NCBI RefSeq assembly: GCF_014694385.1
Contig: NZ_JAAOCA010000003.1
Span: forward strand, 124,001-188,000
DNA: 64,000 nt
Direction of reading: 5' to 3'
Source: Pseudomonas typographi
Lineage (GTDB): Bacteria > Pseudomonadota > Gammaproteobacteria > Pseudomonadales > Pseudomonadaceae
In this document: positions 1 to 10,200 of the stretch, in pieces
How positions within the stretch are numbered: position 1 is the stretch's first letter
Layout: each line of letters starts with the position of its first letter
The notes under the pieces: model-generated
Seen by the model: the letters and a program-made list of their open reading frames with translations, nothing else
What the model was told of the DNA's origin: nothing
Databases searched by the model: none
Made by a program: the position numbers and the translations under genes

Positions 1-105
1 AAAAATACGCCACCGCGCACACCGCGGCAGCCCTGAGTACTGCGCGGCACCGTAGTACGGAATAAGAAAACCGAGAAATAGCGTTTTTGAATATATATAG
101 ACCGC

Positions 106-116
106 AGCTTATGCCG
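106..116 (+). promoter_or_regulatory. possible sulfur-motif half site upstream of LysR
   Basis: AGCTTATGCCG resembles the AGCTTATA and GTTATGCC words seen upstream of other transcription units in this window (28199, 30374, 54697, 61698). It lies about 90 bases before the LysR start, beside an AT-rich stretch (87-100) that could hold a promoter. The match is short, so this is only a suggestion. Confidence 0.2.
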
Positions 117-208
117 CCCAGGCGCCCTCCGATAACCATTCATTCTTTTTCATTGCCACCGGCCTCAGGCACAGTGCCGCCCGCCTTCGCGTTCGAGCCC
201 CCTGCCCT

Positions 209-1180
209 ATGCACCTGGACCTGCGCCAACTTCGCCATTTCATCGCCTTGGTAGAGCACCGCAACTTCGGCTTGGCCGCACAGGCGGTCAACCTCTCGCA
301 ATCGGCATTCAGCCGAAGCATCCAGGCGCTGGAGCACAGTTTCGGCACGCGCCTGGTCGACCGAACCCGTAACCTGGCACCGACCAAAAAGGGCCTGATC
401 GTGCTGGAGCATGCGCGATTATTGATCGGTAATGCCTATGACCTGGTCCAGTCGGTGCGCCAGTTCAACGAGCAGGAGGCCGGCGAGTTGTCATTCGCCT
501 GCGGGCCGGCACCAGCGGCGTGGCTGATGCCGCAAGCGTTGGGCCTGTTCACCCGGCGCCTGCCCAAAGTGCGCGTGCGCTTTCATGTCGACAACTGGCA
601 GGCATTGGCGCAGCGGCTGCAGGCCGAGGAATGCGAATTCTTCGTGGCCGACGCGCGCAATTTTGAGCACGACCCAGACTACCGCGTGCAGTTGCTCAGC
701 CCGCACCGGTGGGGCTTCTGTTGCCGCAGCGAGCATCCCCTGGCGGCCCTGGAGCAGGTCAGCGTCGAGCAGTTGTTCAGCTACCCATTGGCCGGCAGCG
801 TGCGTGCGCCGAACCTGCGCAAAGCGTTGGTAGAACTGAGCGGGCGGCCCGACTTCCAAACCCGCATCGAATGCGACAATGGCTACAGCCTGGTGAGCGT
901 GATCCAACACTCCGACGCCATCGGCACCACCAATGTGAGCCGCAACAACCCCTACCTGCGCCAAGGTTTGAAGATTCTCAATGTGTGCGGCCTGGATGCC
1001 CATGCGCCGGAATTCTTTACCCATTACGGTGTGGTCAGCCGCGCCGGCTACAAACGCTCGTTCCTGGCCCAGGCGTTGATCGACGCCTTCCTCGAAGCCG
1101 ACAGTGCGATGCAGGCGTTGGAGGCCAACCCGCCGCAAGGCAAGGGCACCGAGCCCCCGTTTACAATGCTTGCACGCTGA
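209..1180 (+). CDS. LysR-family transcriptional regulator
   Basis: 323 residues, the usual LysR size. A winged helix-turn-helix fills the first ~65 residues (DLRQLRHFIALVEHRNFGLA, then SQSAFSRSIQALE), followed by a linker helix and a periplasmic-binding-protein-like effector domain. Its N-terminus is very like that of the LysR at 19335, so the two are probably paralogues. It converges on the DUF6250 gene with a 20-base overlap of coding ends. The neighbouring receptor/lyase operon is the natural guess for its target, but LysR genes are usually divergent from their targets, so this link is weak. The inducer is unknown. Confidence 0.9.
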   Translation: MHLDLRQLRHFIALVEHRNFGLAAQAVNLSQSAFSRSIQALEHSFGTRLVDRTRNLAPTKKGLIVLEHARLLIGNAYDLVQSVRQFNEQEAGELSFACGPAPAAWLMPQALGLFTRRLPKVRVRFHVDNWQALAQRLQAEECEFFVADARNFEHDPDYRVQLLSPHRWGFCCRSEHPLAALEQVSVEQLFSYPLAGSVRAPNLRKALVELSGRPDFQTRIECDNGYSLVSVIQHSDAIGTTNVSRNNPYLRQGLKILNVCGLDAHAPEFFTHYGVVSRAGYKRSFLAQALIDAFLEADSAMQALEANPPQGKGTEPPFTMLAR

Positions 1181-1793
1181 AACGGCTGATCGCCTGGCGC
1201 GACCAGACGGAGCGCCAACCGAAATAGCCCGGGCGCGGCAGGCCAGCCAATGGCTGCTCGAACACGCGCACCCCATCTACCCAATAGGCAGTGTGCGTCG
1301 CGCTGACCTCGATGGCGATGCGGTAGATTCGCCCGGGTTCGAGCAGGTGGGCCGGCCCCAGCGTTTCGCCCAGCATCTGCCGCGCCCCGCTGCCATCGTA
1401 GTAGCGAAAACGCGTGGTGCTGTTGCCATTGCCGCCCATGCCCACGTACCAGCACACCATAGAGTCATAGGATGCCAAGGCGCCGTCCCGTGGCAGCAAA
1501 GCGGCCAGGCCCGGCTCATGGGCGCCCCAGAACACGTTCATGTCTGAAGGCCGATCATTGGGCTGGCCGGCGACCAATACCTGGCGCAGGAACTCGATGC
1601 GGTAGGCGCCGCCCAGCGGCTGGTTCAGCCATACCGTCATGCCGGCGGCGGTGTCCATGATCAGCCGCCCCTGTTCAGTGGCCACCCGTGACTGTGCCGG
1701 GCGCTCGGTTTCGACGCGCCAGCGCGCGGGGGCCAGGCCGTGGAAATCATCCTGTATCGGCGCGGGCAGTGCGAAAGTTGCAGGGCAAGGCAT
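1161..1793 (-). CDS. DUF6250 family protein (concanavalin-like fold expected)
   Basis: About 210 residues from the ATG at 1793; a longer reading frame to 1880 has no good ribosome site and an implausible N-terminus. The protein shows the DUF6250 pattern: DDFHG near the start, GQPNDRPSDMNVFWG in the middle, WYVGMGGNGNSTTRFRYYDG, and a C-terminal GYFGWRSVWSR segment. Family members are often found with polysaccharide lyases and are expected to be beta-sandwich proteins bearing on glycans. It is the last gene of the operon, 35 bases after the lyase-family gene. No signal peptide is visible, which is odd beside an exported lyase. Enzyme activity is not established. Confidence 0.7.
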   Translation of the reverse strand: MPCPATFALPAPIQDDFHGLAPARWRVETERPAQSRVATEQGRLIMDTAAGMTVWLNQPLGGAYRIEFLRQVLVAGQPNDRPSDMNVFWGAHEPGLAALLPRDGALASYDSMVCWYVGMGGNGNSTTRFRYYDGSGARQMLGETLGPAHLLEPGRIYRIAIEVSATHTAYWVDGVRVFEQPLAGLPRPGYFGWRSVWSRQAISRFSVQAL

Positions 1794-1828
1794 ACATGCG
1801 CTCTCTTGGATAGCTCTGGGGGCGGCGC

Positions 1829-4570
1829 TTAGCGCAGGGCATGGTCCAGCGCGAGCAAGGCCATGGCGGCCAGCCCCCACTGGGCCACGGCATTGGTCGA
1901 CAGGTTGGCCTCGGCGCGGGTGTCGGAATGGGCATCTATCACCGACACCGGGTCAGGCTCGTTCAACCCGTACAGGTACGCTGGCGGCTGCACCCGGTGC
2001 AACCGCCGGTTGGGCGCGGGGATGCCGCCGGAACCTGCGAAAAACACGGTCCAGGCGCGGGCCTGCAACGCCGGGTCTTTGAGGCGGTAGCCGGCATAAG
2101 CGGTCAGGCGCGCATGGCCTTGGGCCAGGTTTAGACGGGCCAATGGCGCGCCAAGCGCCTTTTGCTGCTCGGCTGGCGCCGCGTTGTAGAGCCGACAATA
2201 GTCGAGCCAGGCCTGTTCGAAGCGGGCTGAGGGCAGCAGTTGTATCAGTTCGCCGCAAATCTCCGCCAGGCCGAACACCGCAGACAGGTGCGACACCTGC
2301 AGCGTGCCGCGCGCGTCGATGTCGAAACGGCCCGTGGCCAGCTCCATGTTGCCCACCCCGGTGAAGAACCCATGGGGCTGGGCGGCGATGCTTTCCATGC
2401 TGGCGCGCAACCGCTGTGCCACGGCCGGGTCGCCGCTGCGCTCCCAGTCGGTCAGCCAAGCCGCGGCGATGGCCCCCCAATCGGTGCCAAAGCTGATACT
2501 GGCATAGCCCGCGCGCGGGTCACCCTGCTGGCCCACCTTACGCCCCGGCACCACTTCACGCAGGGTGCGCAATGCTTCCACCTGTTCGCTGAGCAAATCG
2601 CCGGTACGTTCGTCGGCGGTGAGGTAATACAGAAACCGCCGGTTGGCGGCGGTGGAGATGCGCAATTGCTTGGCGCTGTCGCCCCAGTGCTGCACGTTGT
2701 GCCGCGAACCCAGTGGTGCGAAGCGGCCCAGGTGATGCACATCGACCTCGCCGGTGTGGCGCGCCATGGCCTCGGCCATGCGGAATACGTCTTGGCGCCC
2801 AGTGCGCAAAAAGTAATACCACAGCCACAAATCGGTGCTCAGTTCGGAGTTGTCCCAGGCATAGCCGCCCACGTCATAACGCCACACATGGCGCTGCGCG
2901 TCGTAGGTGTGCATCACGTCGCCATAGTCCCAGAAGCCATACCACTTACGCTGCTCGACCTCATCGCGGTAGAAATCGAAATACCACGCCAACTGCGCTT
3001 CGATGGCTTGCTGGCGCTCGGTTTGCTGCCCCGCCGGGGCCCACGCCGGGCCAAACACTTCGGTGCTGTGCAGGTAGGCCGGTGGCGCCACCAGCAGCGG
3101 TGGATGCTGGATACGTTCGGCGATGCGCTGCAATTGCCGGTGGCTGGGCGTCGCGGCCACCAGCTGCAACACCAGTTCACTGGTGCGTGCCACCCCGTAG
3201 GGCGTGCCGAAGCCCGGTTCGTAGTCTTCGTAGGTGATCTCCAGCGCCTCGCGCTGGCGGGTGAAGGTGTCTTCGCCGAGGCCGTCGTGGTATTGGCGCA
3301 GGTCCATCGGCGCGGCCTGTGGTGCCCACAGCCATACGGTCACCTGGGCTTGGTCGAGGTGTGCGTCAACGATGTCCAACTGCGCCGGGTAGCTTTGCCA
3401 GAAGTTGCGCAGGCCGAACACCACGCCACCCTCGGGCGAGCCCACATAACCCACCCCGGCGGCACGCTCGCCGGTGGCGCTGTGCAGCCAGCTGCAGCCG
3501 GCCGCGGTGCGTTTGCTGATCTGAAAGCCATCCGGGTGTGCCTGCAGCAGCCGGTAACTGCCAAAGGCCGGAATGTACTGCAGGCGGCTGGCCACGGCCT
3601 CGCCGAAGCCGGCCAAGGGCCCTGTGCTGCGGCCCTCGACCTGGGCACGCAACACCGCCTCGCCCGGGCTGCGGCGCAGCCCGGTGAGGCCGCGCACCGC
3701 TTCAGCGAACACGCCACCGTTGGCCCCGACGAAGCGCACATGGCGGTCATGCAAGGGTGCCTGCAACGGGGTGTCGAAACGCACGCCCACGCCACTGATG
3801 AAGTCCTGCTGCGCATCGGCGTCGAACGTCAGGGTATGGACCAGGCGCAGGGTATCGCTGCCGGCATAGGCGTACAGCCGCACCACGAACGGCAGCAGTT
3901 GCCCGTGCCCCTCCACTGCGTCATGGGCGCCATACAATGCCACCACCGCGCGCACCGGCCCGTGTTGCTCCACCACCACCCGCGACACGTGGCTTCGGTA
4001 GCGCCGCGCAGGGCTGGCCGGTTGATCTGGGTCGCCCTTGACCTCAAGCACCAAGTGCCCCGCCAGTAATGCCGCCCGGCCTTGGCGTTCGACCCGCTCC
4101 AACAGCCTCTCCCCGCTCAGGGGAATTACGCAGCGCAACACACCGGTGTCGATCACCACCTGGCCACCCTCCTCCCATGCCAGCGTGGGCGCAGCGGTAG
4201 GTGGCGTGGCCAGCGGTGTTACCCGGTAATGGTGCGGTACCGACGGTTGCGGGCCCAGCGCATGGCCGGTCCATTTCAGGCTACCGTCTGGCCAGTAGGC
4301 GAGCGGCCAGCTTTGCAGCACGGGCGCGCTGCCGTCGCCGCCATGAAGGCCGAAGCTGCTGCCCGCCGCGACGTGGCCACGAGGCCAGGGCGTGCCCCAG
4401 GTTACCCCTTCGAAGGATGCCGGCGGCTGCGTGCCGAGCCAGCCCAACGGCGCTTCGGCCGGGGCACTGGCGCGGGCAGCAGCATTCGCCGGGCCAGCCC
4501 ACGCCGCGCCGCTGGCGAGCACCGCGCTGGCACCGAGGAAACCGCGCCGGTGCAATACAAATCGGTTCAT
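1829..4570 (-). CDS. Tat-exported exo-rhamnogalacturonan lyase family (PcRGLX/YetA-like) protein
   Basis: About 913 residues. The ATG at 4570 is chosen over a TTG at 4597 because it places a twin-arginine signal (RRGFLG at residues 8-13, then a hydrophobic stretch ending AGPANAAA) at the N-terminus. The body begins with the WLGTQPPASFEGVTWGTPWP region typical of the RIFT-barrel N-terminal domain of PcRGLX/YetA-like proteins, followed by a large helical-barrel region (WYGFWDYGDVMHTYD, WDNSELSTDLWLWYYFLRTG). The family includes lyases acting on rhamnogalacturonan I backbones. Export by Tat implies periplasmic action, after uptake by the TonB receptor encoded 10 bases upstream. The substrate is inferred, not shown. 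Confidence 0.72.
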   Translation of the reverse strand: MNRFVLHRRGFLGASAVLASGAAWAGPANAAARASAPAEAPLGWLGTQPPASFEGVTWGTPWPRGHVAAGSSFGLHGGDGSAPVLQSWPLAYWPDGSLKWTGHALGPQPSVPHHYRVTPLATPPTAAPTLAWEEGGQVVIDTGVLRCVIPLSGERLLERVERQGRAALLAGHLVLEVKGDPDQPASPARRYRSHVSRVVVEQHGPVRAVVALYGAHDAVEGHGQLLPFVVRLYAYAGSDTLRLVHTLTFDADAQQDFISGVGVRFDTPLQAPLHDRHVRFVGANGGVFAEAVRGLTGLRRSPGEAVLRAQVEGRSTGPLAGFGEAVASRLQYIPAFGSYRLLQAHPDGFQISKRTAAGCSWLHSATGERAAGVGYVGSPEGGVVFGLRNFWQSYPAQLDIVDAHLDQAQVTVWLWAPQAAPMDLRQYHDGLGEDTFTRQREALEITYEDYEPGFGTPYGVARTSELVLQLVAATPSHRQLQRIAERIQHPPLLVAPPAYLHSTEVFGPAWAPAGQQTERQQAIEAQLAWYFDFYRDEVEQRKWYGFWDYGDVMHTYDAQRHVWRYDVGGYAWDNSELSTDLWLWYYFLRTGRQDVFRMAEAMARHTGEVDVHHLGRFAPLGSRHNVQHWGDSAKQLRISTAANRRFLYYLTADERTGDLLSEQVEALRTLREVVPGRKVGQQGDPRAGYASISFGTDWGAIAAAWLTDWERSGDPAVAQRLRASMESIAAQPHGFFTGVGNMELATGRFDIDARGTLQVSHLSAVFGLAEICGELIQLLPSARFEQAWLDYCRLYNAAPAEQQKALGAPLARLNLAQGHARLTAYAGYRLKDPALQARAWTVFFAGSGGIPAPNRRLHRVQPPAYLYGLNEPDPVSVIDAHSDTRAEANLSTNAVAQWGLAAMALLALDHALR

Positions 4571-4580
4571 AGCAAGGTAC

Positions 4581-6851
4581 TCAGAAGTCGTAGCCAACGG
4601 TCATGCCCAAGGTGCGCGGCTCGCCGAGCACACCGAAGGCTGAGCCGTAATCGCCGGTATTAAGGGTGCGGTAGTAACGCTTGTTGGTGGCATTGTTCAG
4701 CCACAGCGACGCGTTCCAGCGGCCGTCACCGTAGTGGCCACCGAGGCCGGTGGCCAGGTTCAGCAGCCCGTAACCGGGGATGCGGCTGAACTGCGAGTTG
4801 TCCACGGTGCCGTAGGCCCAGGTACGGTAGGCGTAGCGCGCCGACACGAACGCGTCGAGCGCGGCGAAGGTCTGCCACTCGTAGCGCCCACTGAGGTTAT
4901 AGGTCAGCTTGGGCGAGCGGAACACCCGGTCGCCACTCATGTCGCAAGTGGCCGGCGCATTGGCGGCCAAAGAGACTTCGGCCGGGCATTTGGCGTTTTC
5001 GAAATCCAGGTATTTGTTGTCCAGCAGCGTGCCGTTGAAGTTCAGCGTCAGGCCCTGCAGCGGCTTGAGCGTAACGTTGGTTTCAAGCCCCCGCGAGCGC
5101 ATGGTGCCGGCGTTGATCAGGTAGCTGCTCTGGCTTTCGAGGTCGTAGGCGGTGGTTTGGAACTGGCGCACCTCAGACCAAAACAGCGCGGCGTCGACGC
5201 CCAAGCGATCGTCGAGCCATTGGCTTTTTACACCCAGTTCGCCTCCGCGGGTGCTTTCCGGGTCCACCAGCAAGCTGTCGTAACCTGCCTTGGCCGCCGC
5301 CCCGGAGGACACGTTCATGCCGCCGGACTTCTCGCCATAGGCCAAGGTCAGGTACCCCTGCACATTGGGCAAGAAAAAGTAACTGACATTAAGCATCGCC
5401 GCCGGCAGTTGCTCGTACTGGTTCAAGTCGCCGGAGTCGAAATCGTTCTTGTTGACCCGGCGAAACCGCCCGGATTTTTTCTCGTAGCTGTCACGTACCC
5501 CGGCGGTAACGTCCCATACATCGCTCAGGTGCCAGGTGCCCTGGGCATAGAGCGAGAAAATCGAATCGTCGATTTTGCCCCAGCGCTGCACGTACTTGCC
5601 GGTGTTGCTGGTCGAGCCGTAGTACTGGGTGGTCTGGTTGCCTGCCGCGTAGTGGTCGTGGGCAAAGGTGTCGAGGTTCTCGCCCCAGTAGGTGGCGCCC
5701 AGGGCGTAGTCGAATAACGCTCCCTTGGGCGAATCCAGGCGAATATCCTGCGACCACACGCGATCGCGCACGTCTGCGCCGCTGCCGGCGTACAACGGTA
5801 TGTCGAGGCTGTCGGTGGCGTTAGGCTGAAAGCCGAAGTAACGGTAAGCGCTCACCGAACGCAGGTTGAAGCCATTGGCCAAGGCCCAATTGGCCTCGGC
5901 CGAGAGCCCGCCCTGGCGCACATAGGCTTTGTTCTCATCGTCGGTGTTGACCTTGTAACCGCCCCCAACCACGTGGGCGCCTACCAGTTGGGTTCGGTCC
6001 AGGTATGGCCGCGTAACGCCCACCGCGTTGGCCTCATCGAGCACCGCGACCGGGTAGCTGGTGGCGCGGTTGAGGTCGGCAATCAAGCGCAGGTTAAAGT
6101 CACTGCTGGGCACCCACAACAGTTGCCCGCGCAGGCCATCCTGGTTACTGCCGCCCAGTTCATGCCCGGTGTATTCATTGTGCACATAGCCGCCTTTCTC
6201 GGTGTGCGACAGGTTGATACGCCCGGCGAGCGTCTGGCTCAACGGCCCAGAGAACATCCCCTGGGTTTGCGTGTAGCCACGTTGGCCGATGGACTGGCGG
6301 ATCGAGCCTTGTGGCGTGAAGGTGGGCTTGCGGCTTTGGATGGCAATCGCCCCGCCGGTGGTGTTGAACCCATACAGGGTGCCCTGGGGGCCACTTAGTA
6401 CGTCGGCGCGTTCGATGTCGAGTAAATCGTTGGAGAGCATGCCCGGGCGGCTTAGGTAAACGTTATCCAGGAATAGCCCGACGCTACTGGGCATGCCGAT
6501 ATTGATCTCGCTACCGCCACCGTCGCCCACACCCCGCAAGGTGAGGCGTGTGTCGTAAGGGTCGACTACCGCAACGTCCAGGCCCGACGCGAGCTGCTGC
6601 AAGTCCTCGAGGCGGTAGATGCCCTGCTGTTCGAGCACCTGGCCACTCAGTTCGCGGGTGGAGGCCGGCGGTTGCTGCGGGTCGGCTTGGCGCTGGCCTT
6701 CAACCCGTACGGTGGCCAATGGCACGGCGCCGGCCGGCTGGCTTGCCGCGCGGGTATCGGTGGTGGCCACGGCGGGCGGTTGTGCTGCTTGGGCCGAGGT
6801 TAAGCCAAGGCCGAAGCAGAGGGAACAAACCAGGCGGTTGAAACGGAACAT
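4581..6851 (-). CDS. TonB-dependent outer-membrane receptor
   Basis: 756 residues from the ATG at 6851, which has AAGGA nine bases upstream; two earlier in-frame starts lack a site. A signal peptide (FRFNRLVCSLCFGLGLTSAQ) is followed by an alanine/glutamine-rich linker, a plug domain (ELSGQVLEQQGIYRLEDLQQ; ADVLSGPQGTLYGFNTTGGA) and a 22-strand barrel ending in TVGYDF with terminal Phe. There is no N-terminal STN domain, so no sigma/anti-sigma signalling is expected. It opens an operon with a periplasmic lyase-family protein, which suggests an oligosaccharide substrate rather than a siderophore. The barrel has the look of the large iron-complex-receptor family, so specificity cannot be called from sequence alone. 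Confidence 0.9.
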   Translation of the reverse strand: MFRFNRLVCSLCFGLGLTSAQAAQPPAVATTDTRAASQPAGAVPLATVRVEGQRQADPQQPPASTRELSGQVLEQQGIYRLEDLQQLASGLDVAVVDPYDTRLTLRGVGDGGGSEINIGMPSSVGLFLDNVYLSRPGMLSNDLLDIERADVLSGPQGTLYGFNTTGGAIAIQSRKPTFTPQGSIRQSIGQRGYTQTQGMFSGPLSQTLAGRINLSHTEKGGYVHNEYTGHELGGSNQDGLRGQLLWVPSSDFNLRLIADLNRATSYPVAVLDEANAVGVTRPYLDRTQLVGAHVVGGGYKVNTDDENKAYVRQGGLSAEANWALANGFNLRSVSAYRYFGFQPNATDSLDIPLYAGSGADVRDRVWSQDIRLDSPKGALFDYALGATYWGENLDTFAHDHYAAGNQTTQYYGSTSNTGKYVQRWGKIDDSIFSLYAQGTWHLSDVWDVTAGVRDSYEKKSGRFRRVNKNDFDSGDLNQYEQLPAAMLNVSYFFLPNVQGYLTLAYGEKSGGMNVSSGAAAKAGYDSLLVDPESTRGGELGVKSQWLDDRLGVDAALFWSEVRQFQTTAYDLESQSSYLINAGTMRSRGLETNVTLKPLQGLTLNFNGTLLDNKYLDFENAKCPAEVSLAANAPATCDMSGDRVFRSPKLTYNLSGRYEWQTFAALDAFVSARYAYRTWAYGTVDNSQFSRIPGYGLLNLATGLGGHYGDGRWNASLWLNNATNKRYYRTLNTGDYGSAFGVLGEPRTLGMTVGYDF

Positions 6852-7227
6852 GGGCGCAATCCTTGGGGCGATCATTGAGCAGCGGCGCCGTTTAATCACA
6901 CCTGCCCCCTGAGCGCTAAATATCGGAATGCCCGTTTACTATTCCTATAACGCATAAGCCAGAAGTTTTAAGGGCCTTAGCGGTTATGTACAGACCGCAA
7001 AAATGTTTTGAGGCAAACGCATTGGCCATTTGGATAAAACCCCGGTTAACTAAGCGCCCTGTGCGGTGTATAGGCCTTGTCGCCGTGAGTGCCGTGGCTC
7101 TGCCCACCCTCGCCAGCGCCGTTGGTCCGGCCAGGCCTTGCAGAAATATGTTTCAGCTTTGACACACCTTGGCGACGCAACTATACCCAACTCACCCTCA
7201 CCACACGGCGCACGCCAGGGGCGGACC
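6852..7227. other. divergent intergenic region, receptor operon / autotransporter
   Basis: 376 bases between the receptor and autotransporter starts. The receptor-proximal part is AT-rich and holds CTATAACGCATAAGCC at 6945-6960, whose complement contains GCTTATGCGTTATAG. This resembles the CGTTATAA and GTTATGCC words found at other promoters here. The autotransporter-proximal part holds a near-consensus promoter (7159-7187). No gene was found; an upstream extension of the autotransporter frame to 7066 looks non-coding. Confidence 0.5.
7159..7187 (+). promoter_or_regulatory. sigma-70 type promoter of the autotransporter gene
   Basis: TTGACA at 7159-7164 and TATACC at 7182-7187 are separated by 17 bases, close to the housekeeping consensus. 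Transcription would start near 7194, about 34 bases before the ATG at 7228, leaving room for the AGGGGCGG ribosome site. A good -35 in such GC-rich DNA is unlikely by chance, but it is unproven. Confidence 0.5.
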
Positions 7228-10200
7228 ATGGGGCGGTTGAACCTTAAAGGGCAAGGTCGTCGGGGTGCCTCTTGCGAATCGCTACAACGGTGCGCCGTAC
7301 CCACGGCCTTGGCGCTGGCGGTGGCCCTCGCGGCGGCTGCACCGGTGGCTCGGGCCGCCTGCGAGGCATCCGGGAACGCCACGCTGCGCACCCCTATAAC
7401 CGGGCCCTGCAACCTGGTGGCACCCGGTACGCTGAGCATCACCCAGGCGGGGGCCGTCAGCAGTCATGGCGCCCCGGGTGTGGCCGTTTCCGGCATCAAC
7501 GGGGCGGTATCGATCCTCAACGCCGGCACGCTGTCCGGCGCACCTGGCGTCGCCATCAGCGACAGCCAACTGCGCGGCGGCGTGGTGAACTACAGCGCCG
7601 GGGTTATCACTGGCAATGCCCCGTCCGGCAGCGGCGTGACGGTGGTCGATAGCCGGTTGGCCGAGGGGCTGGTGAACAACGGCAGTATCCAGAGTGGCAC
7701 CTCATCGGGTCGCGGCGTGAGCATCGAATCCAGTATCGTCGGGCCCTTGCGTAACCGGGGCGAGATCAAGGCCGCCGATTACGGGCTGCTGGTGCTGGAA
7801 AGCACCGTGAATGGCAACGTGGTGAATACCGGCAGCATCCAGGCCACCAATGGCTTGGCGGTCACCGCCACCAAGGTCGAAGGCGACGTGGCCAGCGCCG
7901 GCCGCCTGCGCGGTACCGCCCGTGGCCTGGCAGTCACCAGCAGTAAGGTCGCCGGAACTATCAGCACCTCGGGTACCGTTCATGGCGGTACGGCCGCGGT
8001 GCGCGTGGCCTATAGCAATGTCGGCGGCAGCCTGGCCACACACGGCACGATCACCTCGGGCTACTTAGGCGTGGAACTCACCAACAGCACCGTGGCCGGG
8101 GGCGTAAGCAACAGCGCTTCGATCACCGCCCCGGTGGGCATGCTGGTCAATGGCCGTGTGGCAGGTGATGTGGCCAATGCCGGGCGCATCAGCGCCAGCA
8201 GCAGCGGCCTGGGCACCTACTACGCCACGGTGCGCGGCGCGCTGGTGAACACCGGCATCATCAGCCTGCAAGGTGGCGTGGTGCAAACGGTTGGCGGCCA
8301 GGCAGCCCTCGGCGTGCACGACGGCTCTTCAGTGGCCGGGCTGTTCAACAGCGGCACCTTGCTCAGCGAGGGCCGGGCGGCGATCCAGGTCAACGCCGCG
8401 ACCATTACCCGCCGCGGGGTGCGCAACCTCGGTGGCACGGTCAACGGCCATGTGGGCATCGACGTCGCCACCGCCACAGTGGCCGGTGGCATCATCAATA
8501 CCGGTGCCATCGATGCCCTGGACAACAGCGAAGACAGCGTGGGCATTCGCCTGGCCAGCAGCCAAGTGGCCGGCGGGTTGGCCAACACTGGTAGCGTGGG
8601 CGGTGATTACGCCGCGCTGTCGTTAACCGACAGCACCCTGAGCGGTGACCTGCGCAACAGCGGCACGCTCACCGGCTTGGGCGCCGGTATTGCCTTGCAA
8701 GGCACCAGTGTACTGGCCGGCAACCTGCTCAACAGTGGCAGCATCCATGCCGACGGTTCTGGCATTCGCGCCATTGGCGCCACTATCAGCGGCAACCTCA
8801 ACAACAGTGGCGAGGTCTACGGCAGCGACGTGGGCATCGATCTTAACCAAACGACCCTGGGGGGTGCCCTGCTCAACAGCGGCACCATCAGCAGCCACAC
8901 CCAGGCGCTGCGCGTACAGGGCAGCGCCCTCAATGGCGGCATCAGCAACACCGGCAGCCTCGACGCGCCCGGTGGGGTGATGGTGGGCGGCAGCACGCTA
9001 AGCACTTTTTACAACGGTGGACGCATCCAGGGCGGCAGCGATGGCGTGGCCAGCTTCATCGACACCCAGGTCACCGGCAATGTCATCAACGCCGGCACCC
9101 TGCAAGGCGACAGCGATACCCCCTCGGCCTTGTTGCTCCAGGGCAGCCAAGTCGATGGCAAGGTGCTCAACAGCGGCAGCGTACACGGGGTGAACGGCAT
9201 CAGCGTGATCGGCTCGACCCTCGCTGGCGGGCTGGACATCAGCGGCGCCGTGCTCGGCGATGTGGCCGGCGGTTATGCGGTGTATGTCGATGACACCTCC
9301 GAGGTGCCGGTGCTGCGCCTGCTCGGCCAAGACAGCGCCCTTATCCAGGGCAGCGTGCGCGCGCCGGCGACCGACGTGGAGGTGCCCCAGGGCAACACCT
9401 TTACCCTGCAAGACGGCAACCGCTTCGAGGTGGCCAGCTTCAGTAACCAAGGCACCCTCGCCGTGGCTGCGCAAAGCGCCGATACCGAGACCCCGCACGA
9501 CGCCGTGGCAACAGTGCAAGGGGACTACACCCAGGGCGCCGCAGCCACCCTAAGCACGCGCGTGGTCGATGGCCAGCATTACGGCCGCTTGGTAGTGACC
9601 GGCACGGCCACGCTGCCCTCGAACGCGCACCTTGACGTAGATGTACGCAACGCAGGGCAACTGTTCAACGTGAGCCAACTCAGCGATGTGATCAGTGCCG
9701 GTACGCTGGTGTCGGACGGCACCTACAACGTGACCAGCAACTCGCAATTGTTCACGTTCAGCGGCATCAAGGACGGCAACACGGTCGACCTGGCGCTCGC
9801 CGCCAAGGCAGCCGACGGCGTGAGCGCCGCGGTGGCCGGCAATGCCAGCGCCCAGGGTGCCGCGCGGGTGCTCGACGCACAGCTTGCCAGTGGCCAGCAG
9901 AGCGCGTTGGCCCCGTATTTCGCCAGTGCCACCAGCAATGCCGAAGTGGCCAATGCCGTGCAGCAGAGCCTACCGCTGACCAGCACCCTACCCGCCAGCC
10001 AGTTCTTGCAGGCGCAGCTCACCGACAGCCTGCGCGATCACCTCCAGGCCGTCGGCTACACGGCCGCCGGGGCGTTCACGCCGGCAGCCAACGGGCTTTG
10101 GCTTACGCCCTTCGGCGCGCAACTGGCGCCGAGCCAACGCAGCGCGACCCCAGCCAACGTGGCGGGCACGCTGCTGGGCGCCGACGCGCTGTTATCGCCC

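Noticed and set aside
2240..4069. 609-residue plus-strand open frame
   Set aside because: It is antisense to the YetA-like lyase gene, has no recognisable domain and shows low-complexity His/Gln/Arg composition typical of a shadow frame in GC-rich DNA.
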